In this document: positions 7,823 through 16,929 of the stretch, piece by piece
How the letters are laid out: the number at the start of each line of letters is the position of its first letter
Numbering within the stretch: position 1 is the stretch's first letter
Origin: Thermodesulfovibrio sp.
Lineage (GTDB): Bacteria > Nitrospirota > Thermodesulfovibrionia > UBA6902
Direction of reading: 5' to 3'
DNA: 34,166 nt
Assembly: GCA_026982355.1 (NCBI GenBank)
Contig: JALSHG010000003.1
Coordinates: 1 to 34,166, forward strand
Translations under genes and position numbers: made by a program
The notes under the pieces: model-generated
What the model saw: only the letters and a program-made list of their open reading frames with translations
Told to the model about the DNA's origin: nothing
The model's database searches: none

Positions 7823-9248
7823 ACCCCGGCTCCCTGTTCAGCTTCCTCCTGAGGTTCCGCAGGCTGACCCCGAGCAGCGAAGCCGCCTTTGTTTTGTTGC
7901 CGTTCGTGTGCCTGAGGGTCTCTCTTATGAGCATGTCCTCCGCCTCGCTGAGGCGCGTGCCGACCGGTATGTATATCCCGTTGCCCCCTGCTGCTTCTTC
8001 AGCCCGCGGCACAGTGTCCATGCGCGACGATTCATCAAGATGCGGCAGCACATGGAAAGGAAAGATGCGGTTCGTGTCCGGGGGAAGCAGCGTTGCAATG
8101 CGGGTCATGACATTCCTGAGTTCCCTGACATTCCCTCTCCACCGGTAGTGTTCGAGAAGATAGATGGTCTCCGGCGTCAGGACAGGATACGGCTGGGGCC
8201 TGCCCATTTCCGCGAATGCCCTCTCCAGGTAATGTACCGCCAGCAGTGATATGTCTTCAACGCGCTCCCTGAGCGGCGGCAGGTGTATGCGGAGCACGTT
8301 CAGGCGGTAATAGAGGTCCTCGCGGAACAGGCCGTTGTCAACCGCCTTCCGGAGGTCGGTGTTGGATGCGGCAATGACGCGCACGTTTACGGGCAGGGGC
8401 GTCTCCCCCCCGATGCGGTAAATATTCCCGTCCTCCAGCGCCCGCAGGAGCCGTACCTGGAGGTTGAGCGGCATGTCGCCGATTTCATCAAGGAACAGGG
8501 TCCCCCTGTCGGCTGTTTCAAACTTGCCTTTCCGGGTTTTAACCGCGCCCGTAAACGATCCTTTTTCATGGCCGAAGAGCTCCCCCTCGATAAGGCTTTC
8601 GGGAACCGCCCCGCAGTTGATCGGCACAAACGGCCCCGCGGACCTCCGGCTCAGCACGTGAACGGCGCGGGCCACGAGTTCCTTGCCGGAGCCGGTCTCC
8701 CCTGTAATCAGCACCGTCTGGTCCGAGGCGGCTATCTGGGGAAGATAGGCCAGGGTGCGGCGCATAACAGGCGAACGGAAGATAAAATACGGCTTGACCT
8801 TTGCAATCAGGGGGTCTATGAGGGTCAATGACTTGTTCCTGTTGCCCGGCCTGCCCATGCTGGTCTGTACCATGGCGGCGAACCGTGCAATATCGATGGG
8901 TTTCCTTACGTAATCATCCACAACGAGCCGGACGGATTCCTGGGAGGTTTCAACGGAATCATATTCACGGCCTGTAAGGACATAGAATATGCTGCCGGGA
9001 TTACGCGACTTGTAATCCTTGATCATTTCGATGCAGTGCTCATCCACAAGGTCAAGGGCGGCCATGATAACGTCGATGTATTCGTGCGCCAGCAGTCCCG
9101 GCGCCTCCCTGGAGTCCCGCGCTGTGCGGACCCTCGCCCCGCCCTCCTTCAGTACACGCTCGATTTCCTTTAATGAAGCAGGGTCGTTTTCGATCACGAG
9201 GACGGAAATGCCTTTCAGACCTGTTTTGTTGTTTATATGAGCAGCCAT
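7800..9248 (-). CDS. Sigma-54-dependent transcriptional activator with degenerate receiver domain
   Basis: This 482-residue NtrC-like activator has an N-terminal receiver-like domain (about 14-130), a sigma-54-interacting AAA+ domain (about 160-400) and a C-terminal Fis-type helix-turn-helix ([21 protein letters not shown]). The ATPase domain is intact: Walker A GETGSGKE, the sigma-54 contact loop GSFTGA and Walker [11 protein letters not shown]. The receiver lacks the phosphoacceptor: aligning [17 protein letters not shown] ungapped on NtrC puts Ala64 where Asp is expected, and the acidic pair is Glu20-Asn21. The conserved Thr (VLTG) and Lys (VRKP) are present. GGAGG precedes the ATG by four bases. 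No histidine kinase is adjacent. It is divergent from the cytochrome gene, a plausible target. Confidence 0.93.
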   Translation of the reverse strand: MAAHINNKTGLKGISVLVIENDPASLKEIERVLKEGGARVRTARDSREAPGLLAHEYIDVIMAALDLVDEHCIEMIKDYKSRNPGSIFYVLTGREYDSVETSQESVRLVVDDYVRKPIDIARFAAMVQTSMGRPGNRNKSLTLIDPLIAKVKPYFIFRSPVMRRTLAYLPQIAASDQTVLITGETGSGKELVARAVHVLSRRSAGPFVPINCGAVPESLIEGELFGHEKGSFTGAVKTRKGKFETADRGTLFLDEIGDMPLNLQVRLLRALEDGNIYRIGGETPLPVNVRVIAASNTDLRKAVDNGLFREDLYYRLNVLRIHLPPLRERVEDISLLAVHYLERAFAEMGRPQPYPVLTPETIYLLEHYRWRGNVRELRNVMTRIATLLPPDTNRIFPFHVLPHLDESSRMDTVPRAEEAAGGNGIYIPVGTRLSEAEDMLIRETLRHTNGNKTKAASLLGVSLRNLRRKLNREPGSISSSTL

Positions 9249-9298
9249 TTATCCTCCACGGATATATTAACAAAAAATCCGCCAAATACTATACCTTG

Positions 9299-9382
9299 AC
9301 CTTGAATGCGGCATAAACGTGCGGAGGAGTCCGCCGGGAAAACCTCTGTCCGTCGCCTCCGGCATTTTATGCAACTGTAAGG
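9299..9382 (+). repeat. Palindromic intergenic repeat, copy 4
   Basis: GACCTTGAATGCGGCATAA begins and TTTTATGCAACTGTAAGG ends this copy, with the core AGTCCGCCGGGAAAACCT in the middle. It lies between two divergent genes, the sigma-54 activator and the cytochrome, so in this position it cannot simply be a 3' terminator. The remainder of 9383-9563 shows no gene and no convincing -24/-12 promoter. Confidence 0.82.
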
Positions 9383-9563
9383 GGCCCCCTGCCGTTTGAT
9401 CCCCCGTGAACCCTAAAGAAGTTGTTGCATTCTACCGAAAAAAAGACAACGATATGTCTATGACAGCGGAGTTTATGATGTCAGTGGTTGAACCGCGGGA
9501 CGGAACTTATCTGTTTTATTTATAAAAAAACCATGATAATCTTTTATGAAAAGGAATGACGGC

Positions 9564-10682
9564 ATGATTCGATCGGTTTTTCTCATATCACTTGTATTAT
9601 TTATCTGCATTTTATTACCGGCCGGCTCCATATCCGGGACGGATCTGAAAGCCGACGGCTGTGCCGGATGTCACGAGAAGGTATACACGGAAGCCCTTGC
9701 CAGCCCATATCCCCACAGCGTGGCGAAAGAGAGGTGTGAATTATGCCACATTGTCCGGGAAAGGGCACGGCCGGAAGCGCGGAGGACACTTGTAACCTTC
9801 CCGTTTTTTCAGAAGGAGGGGATATTGCACCTCGATAATATCAGGAGCGACCGCAGATACCTGCTGGAGGCCGTGTTGACGGATGAGGGCGGAACGGACA
9901 GCAGGCCTTACCGGATAAATTTGGCTCCACGGGAAGTGGAGGAATACAGCGATGGGGGTTTCTCGCTGAAGCGCATATCGGACGTGACGCTGGAAGAGAT
10001 AAAAAGGGGTGTCTTTGCAGAGGCCGCCGTCTCCTGGTTTACCGATGCCCCGGCGACTTCCGAGATCGAATACAGGGATGAGGAAGGTTATATACGCAGA
10101 TTGGCAACCGGAGAGCAGTTTACCAGGAAACACGTGATAGTGCTGAACGGCCTGAAAAACAACAATAAATACTATTACAGGGTCGTCTCCAGGGATATAT
10201 ACGGAAATCTGCTGAAGTCCGGGGAGCGGAGTTTTGATACCTCCGCGAACTTTTCCCGTGCCGCAACACCCGGGGAGGACAGGGGCGCCCTTCCCATGAT
10301 AAACAGCATAAGGCCCTTCAGGACACGGGATTCGGAAGGCATATACCTGATGGTGTCCGCAAACAAGCCGTCCGGGTTGTCGCTGCGGCTGAAGGAGCTC
10401 GCATCCGGCGGGGTGGATGAAAGACACGCCCCCGGTCTTGCCGGCGCAAGGTATTCGGCGATAGAGGCATGCAAAAAATGCCATATCCAGAATGCCTCCC
10501 ATCCGGTCGGCATAAGGGCAAAGGGAGATAAAGTCAAAACCCCGGAGGATCTCCCCACGATTGAAGACGGGGTGATAACGTGCGTCACCTGCCACCTGCC
10601 GCACGGCGGCCGGGAAAAGTACTTTGCAAGGATGGATATGAATAAGGATATATGCATTAAATGCCACATAAAGGGTTACTGA
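9564..10682 (+). CDS. Exported multihaem c-type cytochrome (five CXXCH) with a central Fn3-like domain
   Basis: The 372-residue product has an N-terminal signal segment (VFLISLVLFICILL) and five haem c attachment motifs: CAGCH and CELCH near the N-terminus (C33, C58), then CKKCH, CVTCH and CIKCH in the last 75 residues. The centre (about 115-220) is a beta-rich region with WFTDAPATSEIEY and GLKNNNKYYYRVVSRD, resembling a fibronectin type III or purple-acid-phosphatase N-terminal fold. It is likely a periplasmic electron-transfer protein. I chose ATG 9564 because AAAAGGA precedes it with seven bases of spacing; an in-frame ATG at 9546 has no ribosome binding site. Thirteen bases separate it from the HAMP gene. 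I do not recognise a named family. Confidence 0.88.
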   Translation: MIRSVFLISLVLFICILLPAGSISGTDLKADGCAGCHEKVYTEALASPYPHSVAKERCELCHIVRERARPEARRTLVTFPFFQKEGILHLDNIRSDRRYLLEAVLTDEGGTDSRPYRINLAPREVEEYSDGGFSLKRISDVTLEEIKRGVFAEAAVSWFTDAPATSEIEYRDEEGYIRRLATGEQFTRKHVIVLNGLKNNNKYYYRVVSRDIYGNLLKSGERSFDTSANFSRAATPGEDRGALPMINSIRPFRTRDSEGIYLMVSANKPSGLSLRLKELASGGVDERHAPGLAGARYSAIEACKKCHIQNASHPVGIRAKGDKVKTPEDLPTIEDGVITCVTCHLPHGGREKYFARMDMNKDICIKCHIKGY

Positions 10683-10695
10683 GAAAGGGGTGGAG

Positions 10696-11244
10696 ATGAG
10701 CGCGAGAAACAGGAGGAAAAAGATAAATTTCTCTGTCAAGAGACAGATGCAGACGAGACTCTTTTTCAGGGTCGTCTCAATCGCCGCGTCCGGTATCGGG
10801 CTTATGGCGGTGATATTTTATTTTTACAGTTACAGGGAGATAAGCGGCAGTTACCGCCAGTTTCACATACAGGCGCAGAATTTCCTGGATTATCTGCTGC
10901 CCGCCGTCATCCTGTCCCTGTCCGCCGCCATTGTTTTTGCTGCAGCCATAACCGTTTTTTTCCCCCATAAAATAGCGGGGCCCTTGTACAGGATAGAAAA
11001 GGACCTCAGGGACAAGGTAAGCAAAGGAGACCTTACGGTCAGATTCTCAATAAGGAAGGGGGACGAAGTCAGCGACCTCCCGGCGACTGTCAACCTGCTG
11101 CTGGACAAGCTCAGGAGCATGGTCGAAAAGGCGAAAACGCCCGCCGCCGAGCTCCACTCAATCACCTCGGGCACAGAGGCGTATAAGGATATCGAAGGTC
11201 TTGTAAAGCAGATAAATGATGCGCTGAGGGAGTTCAGGATATGA
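10696..11244 (+). CDS. Two-TM membrane protein with HAMP domain and no output domain
   Basis: The 182-residue protein has a basic N-terminus (RNRRKKINFSVKRQMQ), TM1 at about 22-44, a short extracytoplasmic loop of about 20 residues, TM2 at about 66-89 and a HAMP linker (PLYRIEKDLRDKVSKGDLTVRFSIRKGDE...) at about 92-142. It ends in a short helix with no kinase, cyclase or chemoreceptor domain. It may pass a membrane or redox signal to a separate partner, or be a truncated sensor. The ATG at 10696 is used because AAAGGGG lies five bases before it; an in-frame GTG at 10690 is too close. It follows the cytochrome by 13 bases, so the two are probably one operon. Confidence 0.82.
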   Translation: MSARNRRKKINFSVKRQMQTRLFFRVVSIAASGIGLMAVIFYFYSYREISGSYRQFHIQAQNFLDYLLPAVILSLSAAIVFAAAITVFFPHKIAGPLYRIEKDLRDKVSKGDLTVRFSIRKGDEVSDLPATVNLLLDKLRSMVEKAKTPAAELHSITSGTEAYKDIEGLVKQINDALREFRI

Positions 11245-11320
11245 TGGAGGCGGCGAGCGGATTCGAACCGCTGAATAAAGGTTTTGCAGACCTCTCCCTT
11301 AGCCACTTGGGTACGCCGCC
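11245..11320 (-). tRNA. tRNA-Cys(GCA)
   Basis: Read on the minus strand, the 76-base sequence starts GGCGGCG and ends CGCCGCC plus discriminator T and an encoded CCA. The anticodon loop is CTGCAAA (anticodon GCA) on a GAGGT/ACCTT stem, and the T arm is AGCGG-TTCGAAT-CCGCT. It starts one base after the HAMP gene stop, tail to tail. Confidence 0.95.
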
Positions 11321-11351
11321 GTCGGGAAGCGAATGGAGAACGGCTGTTTTA

Positions 11352-11427
11352 TGGAGCGGGAGACGGGATTCGAACCCGCGGCCCCAACCTTGGCAAGGTT
11401 GTGCTCTACCAACTGAGCTACTCCCGC
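11352..11427 (-). tRNA. tRNA-Gly(GCC)
   Basis: The minus strand reads GCGGGAGTAGCTCAGTTGGT through a loop with anticodon GCC (TTGCCAA) to GGGTTCGAATCCCG and an acceptor arm closing on CTCCCGC plus TCCA. CCA is encoded. It is 31 bases upstream of tRNA-Cys in the same direction, and the pair is probably one transcript. Confidence 0.96.
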
Positions 11428-11599
11428 AAATAAGGCGGTAAGGTTAAAATTTACAGACTCGGAACTCCGCGGCGCGACCCTCGTTCTCCGCCGTGAACAG
11501 TCATTACAGCAGGTCCCGCTCCTCACCCTGGAAAACGACTCCGCCCGCCGCACGGAATGAGGAGAAATCACCCCCGCCGGCTTTTTGTCCGGATCCTAC

Positions 11600-11628
11600 T
11601 TAACTTAATGCAATCAATAGTCTATAAT
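11600..11628 (+). promoter_or_regulatory. Candidate sigma-70 promoter for trpE-trpG
   Basis: TTAACT at 11600-11605 and TATAAT at 11623-11628 are 17 bases apart, giving a start near 11635 and a leader of under 40 bases before trpE. That leaves no room for a Trp-codon leader peptide or attenuator. The rest of 11428-11671 shows no gene; TAAGGTTA at 11440-11447 may be a worn end of the palindromic repeat. Confidence 0.5.
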
Positions 11629-11671
11629 AGACATCTAAAATAGTAATTTAAAAAAGCCGGTTTTGTCAAAT

Positions 11672-13201
11672 ATGCTGTATCCTGATTATAAAGAGTTCAA
11701 AAGGAAAGCGGAGAAAGGCAACCTCGTGCCTGTTTACACGGAGATACTTGCCGATCTGGACACCCCGCTTTCGGCCTTCCTCAAGCTGAGAGGCAGGCCC
11801 TCGTTTCTGTTCGAGAGCCTCGAGGGCGGTGAAAAGTGGGCGCGTTATTCCTTCATAGGGAGCAACCCGTCGCTGATAATAGAGGCTGAAGGGAGAAAAC
11901 TGACTGTCAAGAGGGGAAAACACAGGGAACTGATCGAGGCAGTGAAAGACCCCCTTGAGATCGTATCGGCGGAGCTGAAGAAATACAGGCCCGTGATTGT
12001 CCCCGGCCTGCCGAGGTTCTTCGGCGGCTTTGTGGGCTATATCGGATACGACACCGTCCGCTGTTTTGAGGACCTGCCGGATTATAATCATGAAGGGCCG
12101 GGGCTTCCGGATATATTCCTCATGCTTACCGACACACTGGTCGTCTTCGACAACATAACGCACAAGATCAAGGTGATATCAAACGCCCATATAGAAGATG
12201 CACCGGGGAAGGCCTATGAAAAAGCCCGGGAAAAGATTGACGGCATAGTGAAAAAACTCAGGTCGAGGGTCCCGGCCCCCCGGCGTGCGGGGTCTTCACC
12301 GGACAGGCCGGAGAGGGCGGAAGCCTTTAAATCGAATTTCTCGAAGAAGGATTTTCTGAGGGCGGTTGAAAAGACCAAGGAATACGTGAAGTCGGGGGAT
12401 GTGATACAGACGGTTATATCGCAGAATTTCGAGAGAGACACGGATATCCCGCCCATAAACGCGTACAGGGCGCTCAGGGTCATAAACCCCTCTCCGTACA
12501 TGTATTACATCGAGACGGGAAAGTGCACGATTGCCGGGTCATCCCCGGAGATACTTGTGAGGGTGGAGGGGGATACCATTGAGCTCAGACCCATTGCCGG
12601 CACGAGGAGGAGGGGGAAAACCCCCGAGGAGGATATGCGGATGGAGCAGGAGCTCAGGGCTGATCCAAAGGAGATAGCAGAGCATATAATGCTTGTCGAT
12701 CTCGGCAGAAACGATGCCGGAAGAGTGGCCGCCACGGGCAGTGTGAGGGTCACCGAGCTTATGAGCGTTGAAAGGTATTCGCATGTCATGCACCTTGTAT
12801 CAAACGTGGTCGGCAGGCTCGGCAGGAGATATGACGCCTTTGATGTCCTCAGGGCGTCGTTTCCGGCGGGCACGGTAACAGGTGCGCCGAAGATACGGGC
12901 AATGGAGATCATCGAGGAGATCGAGCCCACAAGGCGCGGCCCGTATGCCGGTTCGGTCGGCTACTTCGATTTCTCCGGCAATATGGACATGTGCATCACC
13001 ATAAGGACGATAATATTCAGGGACAAAAAGGCGTACATACAGGCTGGGGCGGGAATCGTGGCCGATTCCGACCCCCTGAAAGAATACAAGGAGACCGTAA
13101 ACAAGGCAAAGGGAATGTTCAGGGCGATAGAAATGGCTGAGAATGAATTGCAGGGGCGTACGGCACGCCGCCGGAGCGGGGAAGTTGATTTATGCTTTTG
13201 A
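11672..13201 (+). CDS. trpE: Anthranilate synthase component I
   Basis: About 509 residues form the chorismate-binding subunit that, with TrpG-supplied ammonia, makes anthranilate, the first committed step of tryptophan synthesis. The N-terminal domain holds FLFES in the position of the LLES feedback-inhibition element. The C-terminal chorismate-binding domain shows [70 protein letters not shown] and [11 protein letters not shown]. The frame is also open from a TTG at 11663; I prefer the ATG at 11672 for the canonical start (MLYPDYKEF), though neither has a good ribosome binding site. trpG overlaps its 3' end. A PabB role is a less likely alternative, because the Trp-type regulatory element is present. 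Confidence 0.95.
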   Translation: MLYPDYKEFKRKAEKGNLVPVYTEILADLDTPLSAFLKLRGRPSFLFESLEGGEKWARYSFIGSNPSLIIEAEGRKLTVKRGKHRELIEAVKDPLEIVSAELKKYRPVIVPGLPRFFGGFVGYIGYDTVRCFEDLPDYNHEGPGLPDIFLMLTDTLVVFDNITHKIKVISNAHIEDAPGKAYEKAREKIDGIVKKLRSRVPAPRRAGSSPDRPERAEAFKSNFSKKDFLRAVEKTKEYVKSGDVIQTVISQNFERDTDIPPINAYRALRVINPSPYMYYIETGKCTIAGSSPEILVRVEGDTIELRPIAGTRRRGKTPEEDMRMEQELRADPKEIAEHIMLVDLGRNDAGRVAATGSVRVTELMSVERYSHVMHLVSNVVGRLGRRYDAFDVLRASFPAGTVTGAPKIRAMEIIEEIEPTRRGPYAGSVGYFDFSGNMDMCITIRTIIFRDKKAYIQAGAGIVADSDPLKEYKETVNKAKGMFRAIEMAENELQGRTARRRSGEVDLCF

Positions 13202-13764
13202 TGATCGATAATTACGATTCCTTCACCTACAACCTCGTCCAGTATCTCGGCGAGCTGGGCGAGGACATAAAGGTTTTCAGGAACGACAGGATAACGGTTG
13301 CGGGGATTGAGAAACTGAATCCCGGCAGGATAGTCATCTCACCCGGGCCGTGCACTCCCAGGGAGGCGGGCATATCAATTGAAGTGGTCAGGCATTTCGC
13401 GGGGAAGATACCCATACTCGGCGTATGTCTCGGCCATCAATCTATCGGGGCGGCTTACGGGGCCGAGATAGTCAATGCACCGAGGTTGATGCACGGCAAG
13501 ACATCCATGATCCACCATGACGGCAGGACGATATTTGAGAATCTCCCGAACCCGTTTGAGGCGACAAGGTATCATTCGCTGATTATCAGGAAAGAGACAC
13601 TCTCCGGTGAGTTTGAAATAAGTGCATGGACGGACACGGGCGAGATCATGGGCATAAGGCATAAAAAGCTGGTTGTCGAGGGGGTACAGTTCCATCCCGA
13701 GTCCATACTGACAAAGGTCGGCAAGGACCTGCTGCGCAATTTCCTGAGACTCAAACAGCGCTGA
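13192..13764 (+). CDS. trpG: Anthranilate synthase component II (glutamine amidotransferase)
   Basis: This 190-residue class I glutamine amidotransferase supplies ammonia to TrpE, and in some organisms also to PabB. Visible features are the N-terminal [19 protein letters not shown], the nucleophile C79 in [10 protein letters not shown], the oxyanion region VISPGPC, and the His-Glu pair in VQFHPESIL near the C-terminus. The start overlaps the last ten bases of trpE, so translational coupling is likely; GGGGAAG lies about eight bases before the ATG. trpD and trpC, which often follow, are not in this window. A lipoprotein gene follows after 11 bases. Confidence 0.95.
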   Translation: MLLMIDNYDSFTYNLVQYLGELGEDIKVFRNDRITVAGIEKLNPGRIVISPGPCTPREAGISIEVVRHFAGKIPILGVCLGHQSIGAAYGAEIVNAPRLMHGKTSMIHHDGRTIFENLPNPFEATRYHSLIIRKETLSGEFEISAWTDTGEIMGIRHKKLVVEGVQFHPESILTKVGKDLLRNFLRLKQR

Positions 13765-13775
13765 AGAGGATATTC

Positions 13776-14657
13776 ATGATTATGAAGCGTGTCATTATGA
13801 TGATATTAAGCCTTTCCATTGTGCTGTCCACCGGATGTGCTGCGGCTTCAGCCCGGATGTCTGAAACGGAAACAGCCGGTGATGCCGCCGGGACAATGAA
13901 CGGCGGAGGGAAACAGAAACCCGTGCGCCTGGACACGGATTACCTCGCCGGTTTTATCACGGACACGCGGGACATCCTCTCCTCTCCTTCAAGCTGGGGG
14001 AAATCCGGCTGGGTAAGGGCCTCCGTAGCGGCCGGAATAACACTGGGGCTGTATTCATACGACCGGGAAATACAGGACTGGGTGCAGGATCACAGAAACG
14101 GCGCAAGTGACAGGATCGCGGACTATGCCGAGCCGTTCGGCAACGGCATGTTCATCCTGCCGTCGCTTGGGGGGCTGTATCTCTACAGCCGCCTCTACAG
14201 GGACGAAAGGGCCGGCAGAGCGGCCCTGCTGGGGCTCAGGAGCGTGATAATATCCGGCCTCATTACAAACGCCATGAAATTCGCCGGCCACCGGCACAGG
14301 CCGGATTCAGGCGACGGTCATGATGTGTGGGACGGTCCGGGGCTCTCGGCCTCGAACCTGTCGTTCCCGTCCGGACATGCGACCTCCGCATTTGCACTGG
14401 CCTCCGTTATCGCGTCGGAATATGAAGACAAGGCGTATGTCCCGCCCCTGTCATACGGAATCGCCGCCCTGACGGCCCTGTCAAGGGTGAATGACAACAA
14501 GCACTGGGCGTCGGATGTCTTCATGGGCTCGGTCATCGGATATGCTGCGGGAAAAACAATTTACGCCCTGCAGCGCGGCAGGAATGCAAACCTGTCGGTC
14601 ATTCCCCTTGTCGAGCGCGACAGGACACTGGTGCTGCTCACCTTCCGCTGGCATTAA
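13776..14657 (+). CDS. PAP2-family phosphatase lipoprotein
   Basis: This 293-residue protein begins with a lipoprotein signal (MIMMILSLSIVLSTGC; lipobox LSTGC with Cys at residue 21). It is therefore probably anchored to a membrane, with its catalytic domain in the periplasm. The three PAP2 signature motifs are present: KFAGHRHRP, SFPSGHATSAF and SRVNDNKHWASD, carrying the His and Asp of the acid-phosphatase site. The family dephosphorylates lipid phosphates such as undecaprenyl pyrophosphate, phosphatidic acid or lipid A; the substrate cannot be read from the motifs. AGAGGA precedes the ATG by five bases. It follows trpG by only 11 bases and may share its transcript, though no tryptophan role is evident. 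Confidence 0.9.
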   Translation: MIMKRVIMMILSLSIVLSTGCAAASARMSETETAGDAAGTMNGGGKQKPVRLDTDYLAGFITDTRDILSSPSSWGKSGWVRASVAAGITLGLYSYDREIQDWVQDHRNGASDRIADYAEPFGNGMFILPSLGGLYLYSRLYRDERAGRAALLGLRSVIISGLITNAMKFAGHRHRPDSGDGHDVWDGPGLSASNLSFPSGHATSAFALASVIASEYEDKAYVPPLSYGIAALTALSRVNDNKHWASDVFMGSVIGYAAGKTIYALQRGRNANLSVIPLVERDRTLVLLTFRWH

Positions 14658-14697
14658 CCTTACCGGTTGCATTAAAACATTGCCCGTTCATGCAATC
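14655..14697 (+). repeat. Palindromic intergenic repeat, copy 5 (remnant)
   Basis: TAACCTTACCGGTTGCATTAAAA and TTCATGCAATCA are a short fragment with only the outer arms. It lies between the convergent PAP2 and htpG genes, and overlaps the last bases of the former. Confidence 0.5.
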
Positions 14698-14702
14698 ACG
14701 CG

Positions 14703-16628
14703 TCAATTCTTCACTGATGCCGCGGCCCCCTGCGCATTCTTTACCATCAGCCTTGTCACCGCGCCGGCGAATGCAGCGGGGTCCCTCGGTTTCGAGCCTT
14801 CAAGCAGCAGGGCCTGGTCGTAAAGCAGCCTGATGTACTCCTGCAGCATCATGCTCTTGGGGTCTTTTTCAAACACGCCTTTCATGGCTTCGAAAAGGGG
14901 ATGCGACGGATTGATCTCGAGTATCCTCTTTCTTTCCGGAATGTTCTGCCCCATGGCCTTCAGTATCTTTTCCATGTGGGGGTCGGGGTCTCCCTCTTCA
15001 CCCACGAGACAGCACGCGGTGTCTTTGAGCCGGCCCGAAAGACGGACGTCCTTCACCTCATCTTTCAATTCGTATTTAATGAGCTCTATGAGTTCTCTGA
15101 ATTTTTTGCGCGCGTCCTTTTTTTCCGATTCCGCAGCCTTATCGAGGCTGATATCACCCTTGATTACGGACTTTATCTTTTTGCCCCCGTACTCCTGCAG
15201 CGCCCCCATTATAAAGTCGTCGATTTCATCCAGCATGATGAGCACCTCGTATCCTTTTTCCCTGAAGGCCTCAAGATAGGGTGACGAGACGGCCTCATCG
15301 CGGGTGCTCCCGACGATGTAGTATATATCTTTCTGGTCCTTGGGCATGTTGTCGACGTATGCCCGGAGAGTGGTGTATTCGCCGGGGGATTTCTTCGTGG
15401 ATTCAAAAAGCAGCAGGTCCGCGATCGTCTCCTTCCTTGAAAAATCCAGGTGAACGCCCTCTTTCAGTACCCTGCCGAATTCCCTGTGGAATGAAACATA
15501 CTTGTCGTATTCGTTTTTTTTCATGTCGGACAGGGTGTCGAGCACCTTGCGGGTGATGTTTTTGTTGATGATTTCCACCTGCCGGTTGGACTGCAGCATC
15601 TCTCTTGAAATATTCAGGGGAAGATCAGAGGAATCAACCACGCCCCTGATAAACCTCAGGTACCGGGGTATCAACTGTTCGCAGTGCTCCATGATCTGCA
15701 CCCTTTTGACATAGAGGGTGGGTCCGATCTCGAAATCTTTAAAGAAAATGTCGAGAGGCGCCTTTGAGGGGATGTAGAGCAGGGCGGTAAATTCCGATGT
15801 GCCTTCAGCCTTGAAGTGAATCACCCCGGCGGGGTCCGAGAAGTCGTGGGAGATGTGCTTGTAAAATTCATTGTACTCCTCCGGGGTTATCTGCGACTTG
15901 TCCTTGAGCCATATGGCCTTTCTCGAGTTTAAGGTCTCCTCTTCCTTTATCCTGACTTTCTCCCCTTTCTTCAGTGTGCTGTCTTTTTCGCGTTCCACAT
16001 CCATTACTACGGGATGCTCTATATAATCCGAGTATCTCCTGACTATCCTCCTGATCTCCCACTCTTCAAGATATTTTTTTTCATCCTCCTTGAGATGCAG
16101 GATGACATCCGTCCCTTTCCTTTCTTTTTCCGCGTCCTCCACTGTGTAGAATCCGTCCGCCGAGGATTCCCATTTAACGCCCGCGCCTTTGAGCCCCGCC
16201 TTTCTCGTAACCACCGTAACCCTGTCCGCAACCATGAATGATGAATAAAAACCCACGCCGAACTGGCCTATGAGCTCGGGGTTGTCCTTTACTTCCCTGC
16301 TTTGCAGTGCGGCAAGAAACTCCCTGGTGCCCGACCGTGCTATGGTTCCGAGCGCTTCGATTATCTCGTCCCTTGTCATGCCGATACCGTTGTCGCTTAC
16401 GGTCAGTGTCCCGGCTTTTTTATCCGCAATGATTTTGATCTTCCATTCCCCTTCATTTTCCATGATTCCGGGGTTTGTAAGCGCCTCATAGCGGGCCCGG
16501 TCTATGGCGTCGGATGCATTCGAGATAAGCTCTCTCAGGAAAATCTCTTTATGGGAGTAGAGGGAATGGATCATTAAATCGAGCAGTTGTTTGACTTCCG
16601 TCCTGAATTCAAGATTGGTTCTGGTCAT
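14703..16628 (-). CDS. htpG: Molecular chaperone HtpG (Hsp90 family)
   Basis: The 641-residue cytosolic ATP-dependent chaperone has the GHKL N-terminal ATPase domain (ELISNASDAIDRARYEAL with its catalytic Glu and Asn, DNGIGM, GTIARSGTREF, GQFGVGFYSSFMVAD, GTDVILHL). The middle domain (RRYSDYIEHPVVM, YIPSKAPLDIF, YVKRVQIM, GVVDSSDLPLNISREMLQ) and C-terminal dimerisation domain (LEINPSHPLFEAM) follow. The length is typical for bacterial HtpG. The frame opens with a GTG four codons upstream, but ATG 16628 is preceded by AGGTGG at eight bases and is preferred. The upstream side holds a 131 bp MITE-like element, which may carry or disrupt its promoter. No heat-shock operator was recognised. Confidence 0.97.
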   Translation of the reverse strand: MTRTNLEFRTEVKQLLDLMIHSLYSHKEIFLRELISNASDAIDRARYEALTNPGIMENEGEWKIKIIADKKAGTLTVSDNGIGMTRDEIIEALGTIARSGTREFLAALQSREVKDNPELIGQFGVGFYSSFMVADRVTVVTRKAGLKGAGVKWESSADGFYTVEDAEKERKGTDVILHLKEDEKKYLEEWEIRRIVRRYSDYIEHPVVMDVEREKDSTLKKGEKVRIKEEETLNSRKAIWLKDKSQITPEEYNEFYKHISHDFSDPAGVIHFKAEGTSEFTALLYIPSKAPLDIFFKDFEIGPTLYVKRVQIMEHCEQLIPRYLRFIRGVVDSSDLPLNISREMLQSNRQVEIINKNITRKVLDTLSDMKKNEYDKYVSFHREFGRVLKEGVHLDFSRKETIADLLLFESTKKSPGEYTTLRAYVDNMPKDQKDIYYIVGSTRDEAVSSPYLEAFREKGYEVLIMLDEIDDFIMGALQEYGGKKIKSVIKGDISLDKAAESEKKDARKKFRELIELIKYELKDEVKDVRLSGRLKDTACCLVGEEGDPDPHMEKILKAMGQNIPERKRILEINPSHPLFEAMKGVFEKDPKSMMLQEYIRLLYDQALLLEGSKPRDPAAFAGAVTRLMVKNAQGAAASVKN

Positions 16629-16670
16629 ATCCGTATCCACCTCGCTTGATGATTCTGTTTTTAAAAAGAT

Positions 16671-16801
16671 GAGTCTCTTGCAAAAGTCCTCTGCCTGTCA
16701 CCTCCAGCGGAGAGAGGTTTTATAATTGATTGATACCAAAAGATTTCTCCCTCCGGTCGAAATGACATATGCAGGCATTTTCACACTTTTGCAAGAGGCT
16801 C
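16671..16801. mobile_element. MITE-like element with 17 bp terminal inverted repeats
   Basis: The left end GAGTCTCTTGCAAAAGT and the right end ACTTTTGCAAGAGGCTC are inverted repeats with one mismatch in 17, spanning 131 bases. The interior carries CTCCAGCGGAGAGAGG and AGATTTCTCCCTCCGGTCGA, which joins it to the hairpin-repeat family further downstream. No coding sequence is inside. It lies 43 bases upstream of the htpG start, and a second, half copy is at 32535-32599. Confidence 0.75.
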
Positions 16802-16929
16802 GGAGTTCAACTTCTTTTTATAATAAAACATCCGGTTAAAAGTCAAATTCGCCCTGTTGGGGGGGGCGGGCGCCCCGGCGCATCGCTGCCGACCCCTTTC
16901 CTTATTTAATTGCGCCTCCCGATTTTTCT

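Noticed and set aside
9383-9563. Sigma-54 (-24/-12) promoter upstream of the cytochrome
   Set aside because: TTGCAT occurs at about 9425, but no GG dinucleotide is in the required place upstream, so the regulator-target link remains only positional.
9741-10739. Minus-strand open frame of 332 codons
   Set aside because: It is antisense to the cytochrome gene, whose frame has signal peptide, haem motifs and ribosome binding site.
11430-11671. Trp leader peptide and attenuator before trpE
   Set aside because: The best promoter leaves under 40 bases of leader, and no run of TGG codons or terminator/antiterminator pair is present.
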